Source of the DNA: Acanthamoeba lenticulata
Lineage: Eukaryota > Discosea > Longamoebia > Acanthamoebidae
DNA: 15,778 nucleotides
Direction: 5' to 3'
Assembly (NCBI GenBank): GCA_002179805.1
Contig: NAVB01003197.1
Location: 1-15,778, forward strand
Under the pieces are notes generated by a model, which saw nothing but the letters and a program-made list of their open reading frames with translations, did no database searches and was not told the origin of the DNA. The number at the start of each line of letters is the position of its first letter. Positions within the stretch are counted from its first letter, which is position 1. The position numbers were made by a program, and so were the translations under genes. Shown piece by piece: positions 1 to 10,285 of the stretch.

Positions 1-3000
1 CCCGCCATAAGATGAACGATGAAGCGGCGGATATTGGCAAAGATGCGCCTGCCCTCCTCGATCGCCCTACAGCGCGCCAGTCGCCGAGTTGGTCAGGACC
101 GGCCGCGGATACACCAGCCTAAGGGAGGGGGGGGACGCACCTCACGACTGTGGAGAAGTCATCGTCCGTGAGGATGATGTCCGACGCCTCCTTGGTGACG
201 TCACTGCCGCTGATGCCCATCGAAATGCCCACGTCGGCTGCCGAGATCGCCGGCGAGTCGTTGACGCCATCACTGGACGACCCAAAAAAGAAAAGAAATC
301 AGTAAATCACCAATATCTCGAATGGTTAAAAGAGAGAAAATACCCGGTCATAGCCACGATCTTGTTGCGGTCGTGAAGCGCCTGCACCATCTTGACCTTG
401 CTCTCCGGGCTGCACCGCGCAATCACGAGCGGCAGGCTTGGAGCGCTTGCCTGGTGTTGTGTTTGTGTTTGTATGTGTGAGCGCACGTGGGTGGAGTGTG
501 AGTTGGTGTTGGTGATGCGATACCAGTTGCTCGGGCGTGAGCTGGTCGAATTGGGTTGAAGTCATCACAGCCTCGGCCTTGTCGGTCGCGCCGATGATTC
601 CAATCTGGCGTGCGATGGCGGTGGACGTGGAGGGATGATCACCTGTGTGGCAAGAATGCAGAGTCAGCATTGATCGTGATTGGTCTGTGAGCCTGCGTGT
701 GGGCCACGAGCAGGTCAGCAGTGAGAGAACTGCGACACGGTTACCTGTGAGCATGTGCACGGCGATGCCGGCGCGTGCGCAGGTCTCGATCGACTCGATG
801 ACACCATCGCGCGGTGGATCCTTGATGCCCACCAGCCCCACGAACACCAGATCCTCTTCAACCTTGTCCCGCTTCACGCCTGCCCTTGGACAACATGTAA
901 GTGATCCGTTATCGCCATCGCCCAAGGCCAAGGAAAAGCTCCAGAAGGGGGCACATGTACCTGGCGCAAAATCTGCACCCAGGCGAGCGTAGGCGAGCGC
1001 CAGCACGCGCAAGCCGTCTTCGGCCATGAGTTCGTTCATCTCCCTGCAAAAGAGAATTTAAAACTTGAAAAAACAAAACTTAAAGTCACAAAAAAAAAAA
1101 GAGGGCAAGAGGGGTACCTGATCTCCTCGGCACAGTCGCCATCAAAGTCCGCTTCCTCGCCATTGGCCATTAGAACGCGCGTGCACTTGGGCAGCAGACG
1201 CTCGGGTGCCCCCTTGGAGAAGATGTAACTGGTCCCCTCCTCTGCGTTCGCAAAACACCAGCCACAGTGGTGTCACATGTCGAAGAGGTAAGCAGCAGAA
1301 GAGCAGACGGGCACGTGGTTGGTTGCCCCCTCACCTTTGTTGAAAAGGACGACGCTCATGAGCTTGATGGTGGAGTCAAATGGGTACTCGGCCTGCTTCT
1401 CCCAAATGCTGGTGATCTCTTCCCCACTCCGCTCCACTCCTGACGTAGAGCTCTGCGCGTGAGATTGATGATGACGACAACTGCGCACACCACGAGGGGA
1501 CGCAACGCACCAAGCTTGCGGGCCATCACGTAGAGGGCCACCTCGGTCGGCGAGCCCACGGGCGCCCACTCCACCTCTGCTCACCCCGGCCACACGACAG
1601 TCTTAGCGCACCTCAAGGAAAAAAATCAAAAGAAAAAAAAGTAAATGTAGAATTAAACGAATAAAAGGTGAAGGAAGGCTTCTTACCCTCCTCGTGGGCA
1701 AGCATGTCGAGAGCCTCCTCACCAGCGGCCTCGTCCCTCGGCGTGCCGCGGCGGCCAGGCCACCAGGAAGGGATCCACCTGTGGCGACGGCTGCGACGGC
1801 TCTTGTGGCGGCCGGTCGAGCTCTGGCCAGAAGTCTCGTCCTTGTCCCGCTCCTTCTGGGTGATGCCCGAGTTGTTGCACAGGGCCGACACGAGCAACGC
1901 CATCCGGATGGGCTCGTCAAAGTCGGTCACAGGACGCCCCACTTCATCGGCAGGCAGCTCCTGCATCTCGAGGTCCTCCTTGTCGTCGGCTTGGTGGACA
2001 CTGTCGACAACCTCCTTGCCCTTGCCCTTGGTGTCGTCATCGTCATCGTCAGGGATGAGCGCTTCATCCGCAAAGCGTCGGTCCTTGCGCATGAGGAAGC
2101 CCGAGGGTTCGAAGCCCTTGCCGGTGATGGAGAAGTAATGGGCGGTGTGGGCGGCCAGCCACAAGTCCGTGGCCACCATCTTGCCCTGCGTCAGCGTGCC
2201 CGTCTTGTCCGAGCAAATGTCGGACACGTTGCCCAGCTGCTCGAGCGAGGCCAGCTTGCGCACCAGCGCCTTCTTCAAGGCCATACGTCGAACGCCTGAG
2301 AACAAAAGAAACAAGTCAAGTTGGCCACATGTTGTCCCGGGAAGATGTAAAACGTGTCTCTCTGTACCGAGTGTGAGGCAGAGCGTGATGACCGGCAGCA
2401 GTGCCTCGGGGACGATGGCCACAGCGGTGGCCACAGCGACTTGAAGGCCGTCAGGGTAGATCTCGAGGGTGTCATACGCCCAGAGACCAATGAGGACGAG
2501 GCCGACAGCAATCAGGGCCAGGATGGCCAGGATGATGCCCAGCCAGGTCATCCGCTTCTGTAATAATAAGAATAATAATAATAATAAACGTCAGTTTGCG
2601 CATGAAAATGACATGAACAGCAGACCCAAGTTGCGAACCTCAAGCTGCGTCTTGTCCTTGGACTGGGCACTGATGGAGTCCGCGATCTTGCCCAGCTCGG
2701 TACGCTGGCCCGTGTGGACTACGATGCCTTTGCCTCGGCCCTGCATGTGGTGATGACAAACAATGTGAGTGAGGAAAACAAGAGGGGACGAAGATGGATA
2801 ATGTTATTTCTTCTTGTCATCACCTTGGCCACGGTGCTGCTCATGAAGGCCACGTTGGTGCGATCGCCCAGTGGCACTTCGGCCTCCTCAGCAGAAGTCA
2901 AAGCGTCAACGGTCTTTTCCACGGGGATGCTCTCGCCAGTTAGTAGTGCCTCATCGCACTCGAGGTCAACCACTTCCACCAACCTGAGGTCTGCCTCACG

Positions 3001-3657
3001 TTTCACAAACATTAACTAATTAATGGTAAATAAGAATAAAACGACTTTGAGGGTGGCTACCGGCGGGGATGCGATCGCCCTGGGCCAGCAGGACCAGGTC
3101 GCCAGGCACAAGTTCGCTCGAGGCCACCTCGATGGGGACTTCTGCTGAGCCACGAAACGCACGGGATGTTGGAGACGCCATCTTCTTCAATGCCTCCATC
3201 GTCTTCTCGGACTTGTACTCTGGGCACGCACTCCCCCAACAACAAATGCACAGTTGCATGTCAGCATGTTGGGCAAAGAAACAAGTTCGTTGTCCTTGAT
3301 GTTACCTTGCGAGACTCCAATGACCGTGTTTATGAAGATGAGGAAGGCGACAACGCCTGCGTCAATCCACTGCTGAGTCACGCAGGCCATGACGAAGGCG
3401 GCAAAGAGGACGAATGACATAAAGTTGAAGAGGTGACGCGCGACCAACACGTAGAACTTGACCCCTTCCGACTTGCGGAGCTGGTTGGGGCCATAGACGC
3501 TCAGCCGATGAGCTGCGTCGGCAGAACTGAGACCGTTTTGGGCCGAGGTCTCCAGCAGCGCGGCTACTTCGTCGATCTCGAGAGCATGATGTCTATTGAG
3601 CCGTTCTGTGGCTTGCGTGAGTTCTACGTCACCATCCTTGTTGTTCTTCTCGCCCAT
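1..3657 (-). CDS. ENA-like (type IID) P-type cation-transporting ATPase, 3' end outside window
   Basis: P-type ATPases of this group pump cations (Na+ or K+ export in the ENA family) across the plasma membrane or endomembranes using ATP. Fifteen exons read on the minus strand: 3657-3306, 3219-3061, 2990-2824, 2740-2639, 2557-2368, 2295-1687, 1576-1511, 1439-1335, 1241-1118, 1043-961, 879-745, 642-524, 450-344, 272-141 and 66-1; all introns are GT-AG, 70-110 bases, and phases agree. The roughly 838 visible residues show, in order, the N-terminal cation ATPase domain, M1-M2 (about 77-115), actuator motif TGES (188-191), M3-M4 with PEALL (310-314), phosphorylation motif DKTGT (D353), nucleotide-binding KGAPE (593-597), LPLVIARC, and hinge MTGDGVNDSP (771-780). 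[17 protein letters not shown] and GVNDSP favour ENA over SERCA. Odd points are a glutamate in M4 and an acidic/basic insert after the phosphorylation site. The start is the ATG at 3657, about 20 residues before the domain. M5-M10 lie beyond base 1. Ion specificity is not shown. Confidence 0.87.
2561..2588. repeat. Imperfect (TAA)n microsatellite in ATPase intron 4
   Basis: TAATAATAAG followed by AATAATAATAATAATAAA on the plus strand; on the coding strand it is a TTA/ATT run that ends in the intron's acceptor TTACAG. It is one of the few AT-rich stretches in the ATPase gene. Confidence 0.85.
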
Positions 3658-4021
3658 GAACAGGTTTACAAGCGGTTGTTGTTGTCTAAGTCGAGTGCAG
3701 AGGATGCTGAGAGCTGAGACGCAGAAGGTAGCAGGTCGTAAGTCTGCTGGGGTGGTGTGGTGGTGGGTGAGGGAAAAAGACGTACTGAGCCAACAACAGG
3801 GGCAGCCTCTTGTAGTGCGCGTGCCATCAGCAAAGGTTTGGTGAGTAAAATCACAGAACGGCACAGCATGCACGCGCCCATTGGCTCTCTCGCCACCTCC
3901 AGCGCTGTCCCTACGGTATCGCACGCGTTTTGACACAGGAACTTGTCCGCAGAAAACTGTAAAAGGCAAATGCCAAGTCATACAACGGAGTTTTTATGTA
4001 AAGATCTCTGGGAACTTGTTT
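3658..4021. other. Intergenic: filamin 3' end and ATPase 5' leader
   Basis: This 364-base gap must hold the end of the filamin transcript and the promoter and leader of the ATPase gene. A CATAAA variant polyadenylation hexamer (3998-3993, minus) lies about 24 bases past the filamin stop. The ATPase frame stays open upstream of its ATG as far as 3981, but the translated product has no domain character. I see no clear TATA box. Confidence 0.5.
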
Positions 4022-7000
4022 TTACGCGGCCATGCCTGGCGGCGGGGCGACCTGGAGGCGGAAGGGGCTGTTGACGATGGGGCCGTGGCTCTTGTGCTCG
4101 ATGGTGATTGTGTAGACGCCCGGCACGGGCGGCCGGAACACGACGTCGAGGGTCGAGCGGTCGGACCCGGCGGCGAGCTTGCCCTCGACTTGGCCGCGGC
4201 CGTCAGGCGCCTCAATCTGAATGGTAAAGTCAGCCGGCGTGGCGTCGGGCACGTCGGCCAACAGGTTGGTGCGGCCGCCGTCGGCTGTAGACTTGGGCGT
4301 AACGCTGAACTTGGCCTGCGGCAGCGGCGCGCCGCCACGCTCGTCCATGAGGGCCTTGGCCTTGTCGGTGCCGATGGGCACGGCGAAGGGCGAGTCGCGG
4401 ATATGGCGCCCGCCGTGGCACACGGCGACCGTGAAGTCGCCCGGCACGAGCGGCTGGAACAGAATGCCGAAGCCGTCGTCGTCGCGGATGACCTTGTAGC
4501 CGATCTCCTGGCCCGTCGGGTCGGTCACGGTCACCTCCATCTCGGGCACGACCGCGTCCAGAGGCTGCCCGTCGGCCGAGACCGGCGCCAGCGGGAAGCG
4601 CGCGAACGACTTGCCCGACACGAACGTGAACTGCTTCTGGTTGGCCGTCTTGATCTCCTGCGGACCGCCGGCGGCCGGTCCCGGCGCCGGAGCCGACGAC
4701 GGCGCCGCGGCCGGAGCAGCCGTGGCAGCGGCGGGCTTGGGCGCGCCGCCGATGTTGACGCCGAACGGGCTGCCGTGGACGGGCTGGCCGTTCCACTTGA
4801 CAGTAATCCGGTGGCGGCCGGGCGGGCCCGGCACAAACACGACGCCGTGCTGGCCGCCCCGGTCGTCGGCCTGCGAGGCGATGACCTTGTCATCGGGCCC
4901 GACCACCTCGGTCTGGAAAATAAATGTTTGGTTGACGTGTCGATATGTCAGCCGTGTCGACAGTAGGGCCTAGCAAAGTTGTTACCAACGTACCTCGAAC
5001 TCGCTGAGGGACTTGGGCGTGAAGGGCGTGCCGTCCTGGAGCTTGCAGGCGAAGGGATACTTGACCGGCTGCTGCTGCGGCGCCGCGGGCTGGGCGGCCG
5101 GCTGGGCGGCTGGCTGCTGGGGCTGCTGAGACTGAGGCTGGCCGCCGACGTTGATGTGGAAGGGACTGTCCTGGACGTGCTCGCCGTTGTGCTTGACGCC
5201 GATGACGTAGCGGCCGGGGCCGCGCGGCTCAAACACGATGCCGTACTGGCCGTTGCCCATGTCGGTCACCTCGCCCGGCACGGCTGAGCCGTCGGGCGCC
5301 GCGATCTCGGTCGTGAGCTCGGCCAGGCTCGCCGGCACGATCGGCGCGCCGTCGCTCGCCCGCTTGGGCGTCAGCGGGAAGCGCATCATCTGCTTGCGCG
5401 GCGCCGCCTGAGCCGGGGCCTGAGCCGGCGGCTGCGCGTCGCCGCCGAGGGCCTGGTTGCCGACGTTGATGAGGAAGGGCCCGTCCTTGATCTCCTCGCC
5501 GTCGTACTGGACCGAGATCTTGTGGACGCCCGGCAGCCGAGGCGCAAAGGCCACGGCGTACCGGCCGTCGGGCAGGGCGACGACCTCGCTGGCCAGGGCG
5601 TCATCGTCGGGCGGCCCAGTCACGCGGGACACGAAAGCGGCCGGGGACACCCCTTGGATGGGCGAGCCGTCGCGCTTGATTGGCGTAAACGGGAAACGCA
5701 CGAGGAACTTCTCGGGCTCCGCCGCGGCGGGAGGCGGCGCGGCCGCGCCCGGGGCGCCGCCAACGTTGGCCTGGCTGTTGAGTATTTCCTCGCCGCGATA
5801 GGCGATCCGGACCTTGTGGAGGCCGGGCGCCGTGGGCTGAAACTCGAGGCCAAAGTTGGGGGCGCCGTCGTCGACGACCTTGATCGGCGTGAGGGCGACG
5901 TCGTCCGGGCCGCGCACCTCGGCGGTGAAGTCGCTCGCCACGGCGTCGGTGATGGGGCTGCCGTCCCGGCGGCGGGCCACGAAGGGCAGCTTGGTCAGCG
6001 GCAGACGGTTGGCGGCACCGAGGTCGAGTACAAACGGCGAGTTGGGGATGTGGCGCCCGTGGCGGCGCACGTTGATCTTGTAGCGGCCGGGACCCTCACT
6101 CGGTACAAAGTCGACACCGTAGGCGCCCTCGTCAATGTCAACGCCGCGCCAGCCCTCGAGCGGCTGGCCGCTCGGGCCCTCGATGGTGATGGCAAAGTCG
6201 TTGACCGTCGGGACCATGCCTCGGCCGGTCGAGTCCTTGGCCACCCACGAGAACGACGCAAAGTCCTCCTTGCCCTTGACCGCCGTCACGCGGAACGGCG
6301 CGCCCTGAATGCTGTGCATTGTACACGCTCTTGTCATTTCTCAAATTCATGAAAATAAAACGCTAAAGAATTTGACGTACGCTTCGCCGTAGAGGGAGAC
6401 ATCGAGGCGGAAGGTATCGGTGAAGGGCAGGAAGTAGCGGACGGTGTAGGTGCCGTCCTTGTTGTCACGTACGCTCGAGATGTTGTTCAACTCGTTGCCG
6501 CTCGAAGTCGAGGTGATCTTGACGTCGAGCTTGTCGCCGCCCTCGAGGATGCGCTCGCCGCTCGGACCGTAGAGGGTGACGTCGAACACGAGCGGCTTGT
6601 TGGTGGTGACCTCTCCCGTGAGGCCCTCGCCGCGGGCCACGCAGCGGGCGGGCTCGACGAGCTTGGCCACCTGGGCGATGAACGGGCTGCCGCTGAGGGA
6701 CTGGCCCTTGACGTGGATCGAGACCCGGTGGGGCCCGACCTCGGTGGGCACGTAGGCCACGTCGTAGGTGCCGTCTTCGTTGTCCTCGACGGTGACGGGC
6801 ACCTCGCGCTGGTCAGGCCCGAGAACCTGGACCAGGTAGCCGTCGGCCCGCGGAATGGGCATGGCCTGCCCGTCGGCCGCGCGGCCGGTGAGCGTGAAGC
6901 GGGCCGGCCGGTGCGTGTAGCCTGTCGTCAGGCCCGGCCCCTCGACCGTGCAGCGCTCGGGCACGAGCGCAGCGCGTTTGACGGCAAATGTGAACGGCGT

Positions 7001-9728
7001 GTTGGCGATGGGCTCCCGGTCGAGCGTGACAAAGAGCTTGTAGTTGGTCTCGAGCTTGCCCTTGACCAGGAAGTTGACCAGGTAGGTTCCGTCCCCGTTG
7101 TCCTGCTGGTTGGAGAAGACAATGTTGCGCACTTCGGTGTCCTCTTCGTCCTCGTTGTTGCCGGCGGCAGCGGCGGCCTCGACCTGGAAGCCCTCCTCCA
7201 CGACCTCGCCGCGCTCGTCGACGGGCTTGATGTCGACATCAAACTTGTGGCCGCCAGTCTCGAACCGCTTGCCGGCCCCGTCGCGCGCCTCGATCACGAA
7301 CGACACGCGCTTGTCGAGCAGCACCGTCTCGCCCGGCCGCGGGCCGCTGGCGCCCTTGATCTCGTTCCACTCGCTGATGACGCAGTGGGCCGGCGATGGG
7401 CCGCGCTCCACGCGGGCCGTGAAGGGCGAGTTCTTGATGTGCGCGCCGTTGAGCTTGACCGCGATCTGGTGGTCGCCTTCGGCAAAGGGCTTGTACGACA
7501 CGGCGTAGGTGCCGTCTCCGTTGTCCTGCACGTGGGCAAAGGGCGTCTTGTCAGCGGGGAAGTCGCCTGCGAACTCGACCGTGAACGTGTTGCCGCCTTC
7601 GAGCACGCGCTTGCCCTTGTCGTCGTAGCCTGTGCGTGTGTCGACGGCGCAGCGTGAGTTTCACTTCCTCCATGGATGGCGCCAGGCCAAGACGTACTGG
7701 TGATGTTGAAGTTGGCTGACTGCAGGGCTGCGGCCGACGTGAGGCCCTTGCCCTCGGCCACGCAGTGGGCGGCGCTCAGCGAGACCGCCGCGTTGCCGCG
7801 GAGCTTGATGCGGCCGTGCCCCTTCACCACCCTGACCATGCGCACCACCACCAACAGAGTAAGTGGCTGAGCTGCCGAGATCGCTATTCCCCACCCAAGA
7901 TTCCGATCATCAGCCGTACTTCTGGTAGAGCTTGACGCCCACCTCGTACTCGCCCGGCGCCGTCGGCGTGTACTCGACCTGTTGCCACAACACCGTGAGC
8001 GTAATCATTAATAATAATTATTTGTATTTTTAAAAAAAACTGAAACACAATGGATTACAATAATGAAATATTTTGAATTTAAAAAAGCAAGAGAAAAAAA
8101 AAGAGAAAAAGCGCGTACGGTGTAGCTGCCGTCATGGTTGTTGGCGACCTTGACAGGGAGGGACTTGCCGTGCTCGCTGAGGACAGCGATCTCGAGCTCC
8201 TTCATCTGCTCGTCCTTGAGCACGAGGGGCTCCTTGTTCACGGTGCCGTAGATGGTGACCTGGAACCGGTTGGGCTCGCCCAGGACCGGGGCCTCGATGC
8301 CGCTGCCCATGACCAGGCAGCGGTAGGGGTCGGAGTCGCTCCACGCGCGGAAGTAGCCCACGTAGGTCAGCACCGACAGCTCGTCGGGAGTGGCGGCCAG
8401 CACCAGGTCGCCCGCCTCAACAATTTGAGGAATGCCAAGCGCCTCCTCGGCTTTCTGAAGGGCAAACGCTTGTGAGCTCTTGAAAGTTCAGGAGGGCAAT
8501 AGAAAGGGCAGGGCCGGGCCGTACGGCGAGGGCAAGCTGGGTGGTGCTGAGCCGAGCGTCGACGTCGCCACCCTTGACCTGCTGCTTCAGGCTCTCCAGG
8601 TCGAGTGTCGACGGCCGCAGGCTCTCCACGAGGGCCGCGATGGCCAGACCGTCCTGATCGATTATTTTTAGTTTTGTTTTAGCATTTTGTTAGCTTTGAT
8701 TTTTTATTTGCTATTTTTTATTACTATTAATATTCAAATGTGTTATTGTAAAAAAGGCACGCACCTGCCACGAGGACGTGAAGTTGGTGACCGAGACGCC
8801 CTTGGGCTCGCACTTGGACTTGACCCACTCGAGCAGTTCCTGCACTCGAGATCGATTCCCCGGTCAGAACGAGGAAGGAGAAGGAGATGAAACAAAAGAG
8901 AGAGAGAGAGAGAGAAAAGAAGAAGAGGAGGTGTGGACCTGCTTCATGGCGGCGCCCTTGGCTCGGGCGGGGCCGCTCTTGGCCACGCCACCCGCCTTGC
9001 CCGCGCCGCTCGCGCCCTCAGCCACGATCTCGGCGCCGTTGCCGCCTGGTAGTTGTCGTGGCGGTGCCCATACGATGCCTCAGCAGCCGGGACGGCGCGT
9101 GCCAGGCCAGGGGAACAGATGAGAAAGAGAGGGGGGGGGCGGACCACGGCTGGTGAGGCCAGCACCGCCCTGAAGGTGGTAGTGGAGGATGAGCGTCCAG
9201 ACGAGGCCCAGGATGAGCTTCAGGTTGGGGTCGACAATGTCTGTTTGGACGACCACGTTTCAGGATTCAAGTAGAGCCGAGTAGCAGAAGACAAGAGAAA
9301 GAGAAGGGGGAACGAGATGAGCAGGTTTTCTGATGCGCACCTTCGGGACCAATGCCAAGGAGATAGATGCCCTCGTTCTTGATGGCCTGAAGGGCGAGCA
9401 TGCAGTTCTGAAGCTTCTCGAAGCGCATGCGAGGACGGGCCGAGTAGCTGCCACGAGTCACCCCACAAAGGGTCAACCCAACAGCTTATTGTGTCAGAAG
9501 GTGAGAGACTCCTTACCCCTTGAGCATGGCGCCTGAGAGCTCCTCGACAAGGTGAATGAGATGAATGCCGTCGGGCAGGTCCTGGAGCAGGTCGTTGATT
9601 TGGCCTCCCCTCCGAGTGAGCTGCTGGTTGACCCAGCGCGTGAAGGTGCGCTGCTGGACGGCCACCCAGTCCCTCTTCTCGTCGCCAGCGCGTCCCATGT
9701 CCGCGCTCGTCAGCCCAGCCTTCTTCAT
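4022..9728 (-). CDS. Filamin / actin gelation factor (two CH domains, about 12 filamin repeats)
   Basis: Filamins cross-link F-actin into gels in the cell cortex; tandem CH domains bind actin and an Ig-like rod spaces and dimerises the molecule. Twelve exons: 9728-9517, 9447-9341, 9240-9166, 9045-8939, 8839-8765, 8653-8525, 8454-8119, 7978-7920, 7831-7698, 7629-6381, 6311-4994 and 4912-4022. They give about 1563 residues and a TAA stop, with all phases consistent. CH1 is about 18-125 (TFTRWVN, DLPDGIHLIHL, DIVDPNLKLILGLVWTLI). A Gly/Ala/Lys linker follows, then CH2 about 168-271 (LLEWVKSKCEP, VTNFTSSWQDGLAIAALVESLRP, PDELSVLTY). Repeats 1-5 (about 272-838) are classical, with DNGDGTY and SPF motifs; repeat 3 carries an acidic insert. 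Repeats 6-12 (839-1557) are divergent and several are split by Ala/Pro/Gln linkers. It is much longer than the Dictyostelium gelation factor with its six repeats. The exon 8/9 junction is the least certain because repeat 1 lacks its usual SPF end. The start ATG has A at -3. Confidence 0.92.
8897..8914. repeat. (AG)9 dinucleotide run in filamin intron 4
   Basis: An AG run on the plus strand, CT on the coding strand, makes up part of the polypyrimidine stretch in the intron between filamin exons 4 and 5 (8938-8840). Confidence 0.85.
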
Positions 9729-9735
9729 TGTGTGG

Positions 9736-9864
9736 TCACTTTAGATTCACTGCTGAATTGAAGAGCAAAGATGTGCAAGACGAGTGAAAGAGACGAGTAT
9801 TGTGCTGGTGGGCAAGTGAGAGTAGAGTGAGGAAAACGCCAAGCGCAGCGCACGGCCCCGCCAT
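9736..9864 (-). promoter_or_regulatory. Upstream ORF (42 codons) ending 7 bases before the filamin start
   Basis: The ORF starts in a strong context (A at -3, G at +4), begins MAGPCAALGVFLTLLSLAHQ and stops with TGA at 9738-9736; filamin begins at 9728 in a different frame. If it is in the mRNA it would oblige ribosomes to reinitiate or to scan past it. The transcription start is unknown, so it may be untranscribed. Confidence 0.3.
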
Positions 9865-10151
9865 GGTTGCCCCACGCCAGCGATGTGGACAAACACAAGC
9901 GAGCATTCTTCACATTTTAGCATTTAAGCTCCGAGTTATATCAGCTATGTGTTGCATGACAGCTTCATCAGCGTAAGGCAAGTTTGCAACGTCGACGTCG
10001 TTCAACGTTGAACACAATAAGACAATGGGGATCTTATTCATTATTACATGTTGGTTACAGACCATCTTGTTGTGTTGTTGCTCTCCTTCCAAGACGTCGC
10101 TGAGAAGATGAAGAGAAGGAAGCCTCAATGCTGCATGTCAATGGGTTGGGG

Positions 10152-10157
10152 TTTATT
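10152..10157 (-). terminator. AATAAA polyadenylation signal of the GATA gene
   Basis: The plus strand reads TTTATT, i.e. AATAAA on the coding strand, about 130 bases downstream of the GATA stop codon and well clear of the filamin start. The position is right for a 3'-end signal; use is not proven. Confidence 0.5.
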
Positions 10158-10176
10158 GGTGGTGGTGGTGGTGGTG
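10158..10176. repeat. (GGT)6 microsatellite
   Basis: Six consecutive GGT units (ACC on the minus strand) lie directly beside the AATAAA signal in the GATA 3' untranslated region. It is not in any coding frame I support. Confidence 0.85.
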
Positions 10177-10285
10177 CAGCTACTTCATGTGGGGGTGCCA
10201 CACACGCGCGCTTTTGTACAATCCGGTGTCCGATCACGGACAAGTGACTTGAAGAGAAGAGAATGAAGAGGAAGAAGTTCTCTCA

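Larger units (their letters stand above)
9729..10285. other. Intergenic: GATA 3' UTR and filamin promoter/leader
   Basis: This stretch contains a GATA-gene AATAAA signal (10157-10152), a (GGT)n run, two adjacent perfect palindromes (9989-10013), a 51-codon AT-biased ORF (10065-9910, minus) and a 42-codon ORF (9864-9736, minus) ending just before the filamin start. The base composition is more AT-rich than the flanking genes. The last 100 bases before the filamin ATG are pyrimidine-rich on the coding strand. Confidence 0.5.

Noticed and set aside
89..376. Small plus-strand ORF at the left edge
   Set aside because: It overlaps three ATPase exons and two introns on the other strand, begins at TTG and has no domain.
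3658..3981. In-frame N-terminal extension of the ATPase to an ATG at 3981
   Set aside because: The extra 108 codons encode a Cys/His/Thr-rich sequence with no family similarity and would reach almost to the filamin 3' end; the ATG at 3657 sits where the family normally starts.
3881..4966. Long plus-strand open frame (361 codons), with similar ones at 5522-6352 and 6713-7657
   Set aside because: They lie exactly opposite filamin exons, whose GC-rich third positions remove stops from the antisense frame. The products are Arg/Gly/Val-rich with no domain, and the minus-strand filamin reading is unambiguous.
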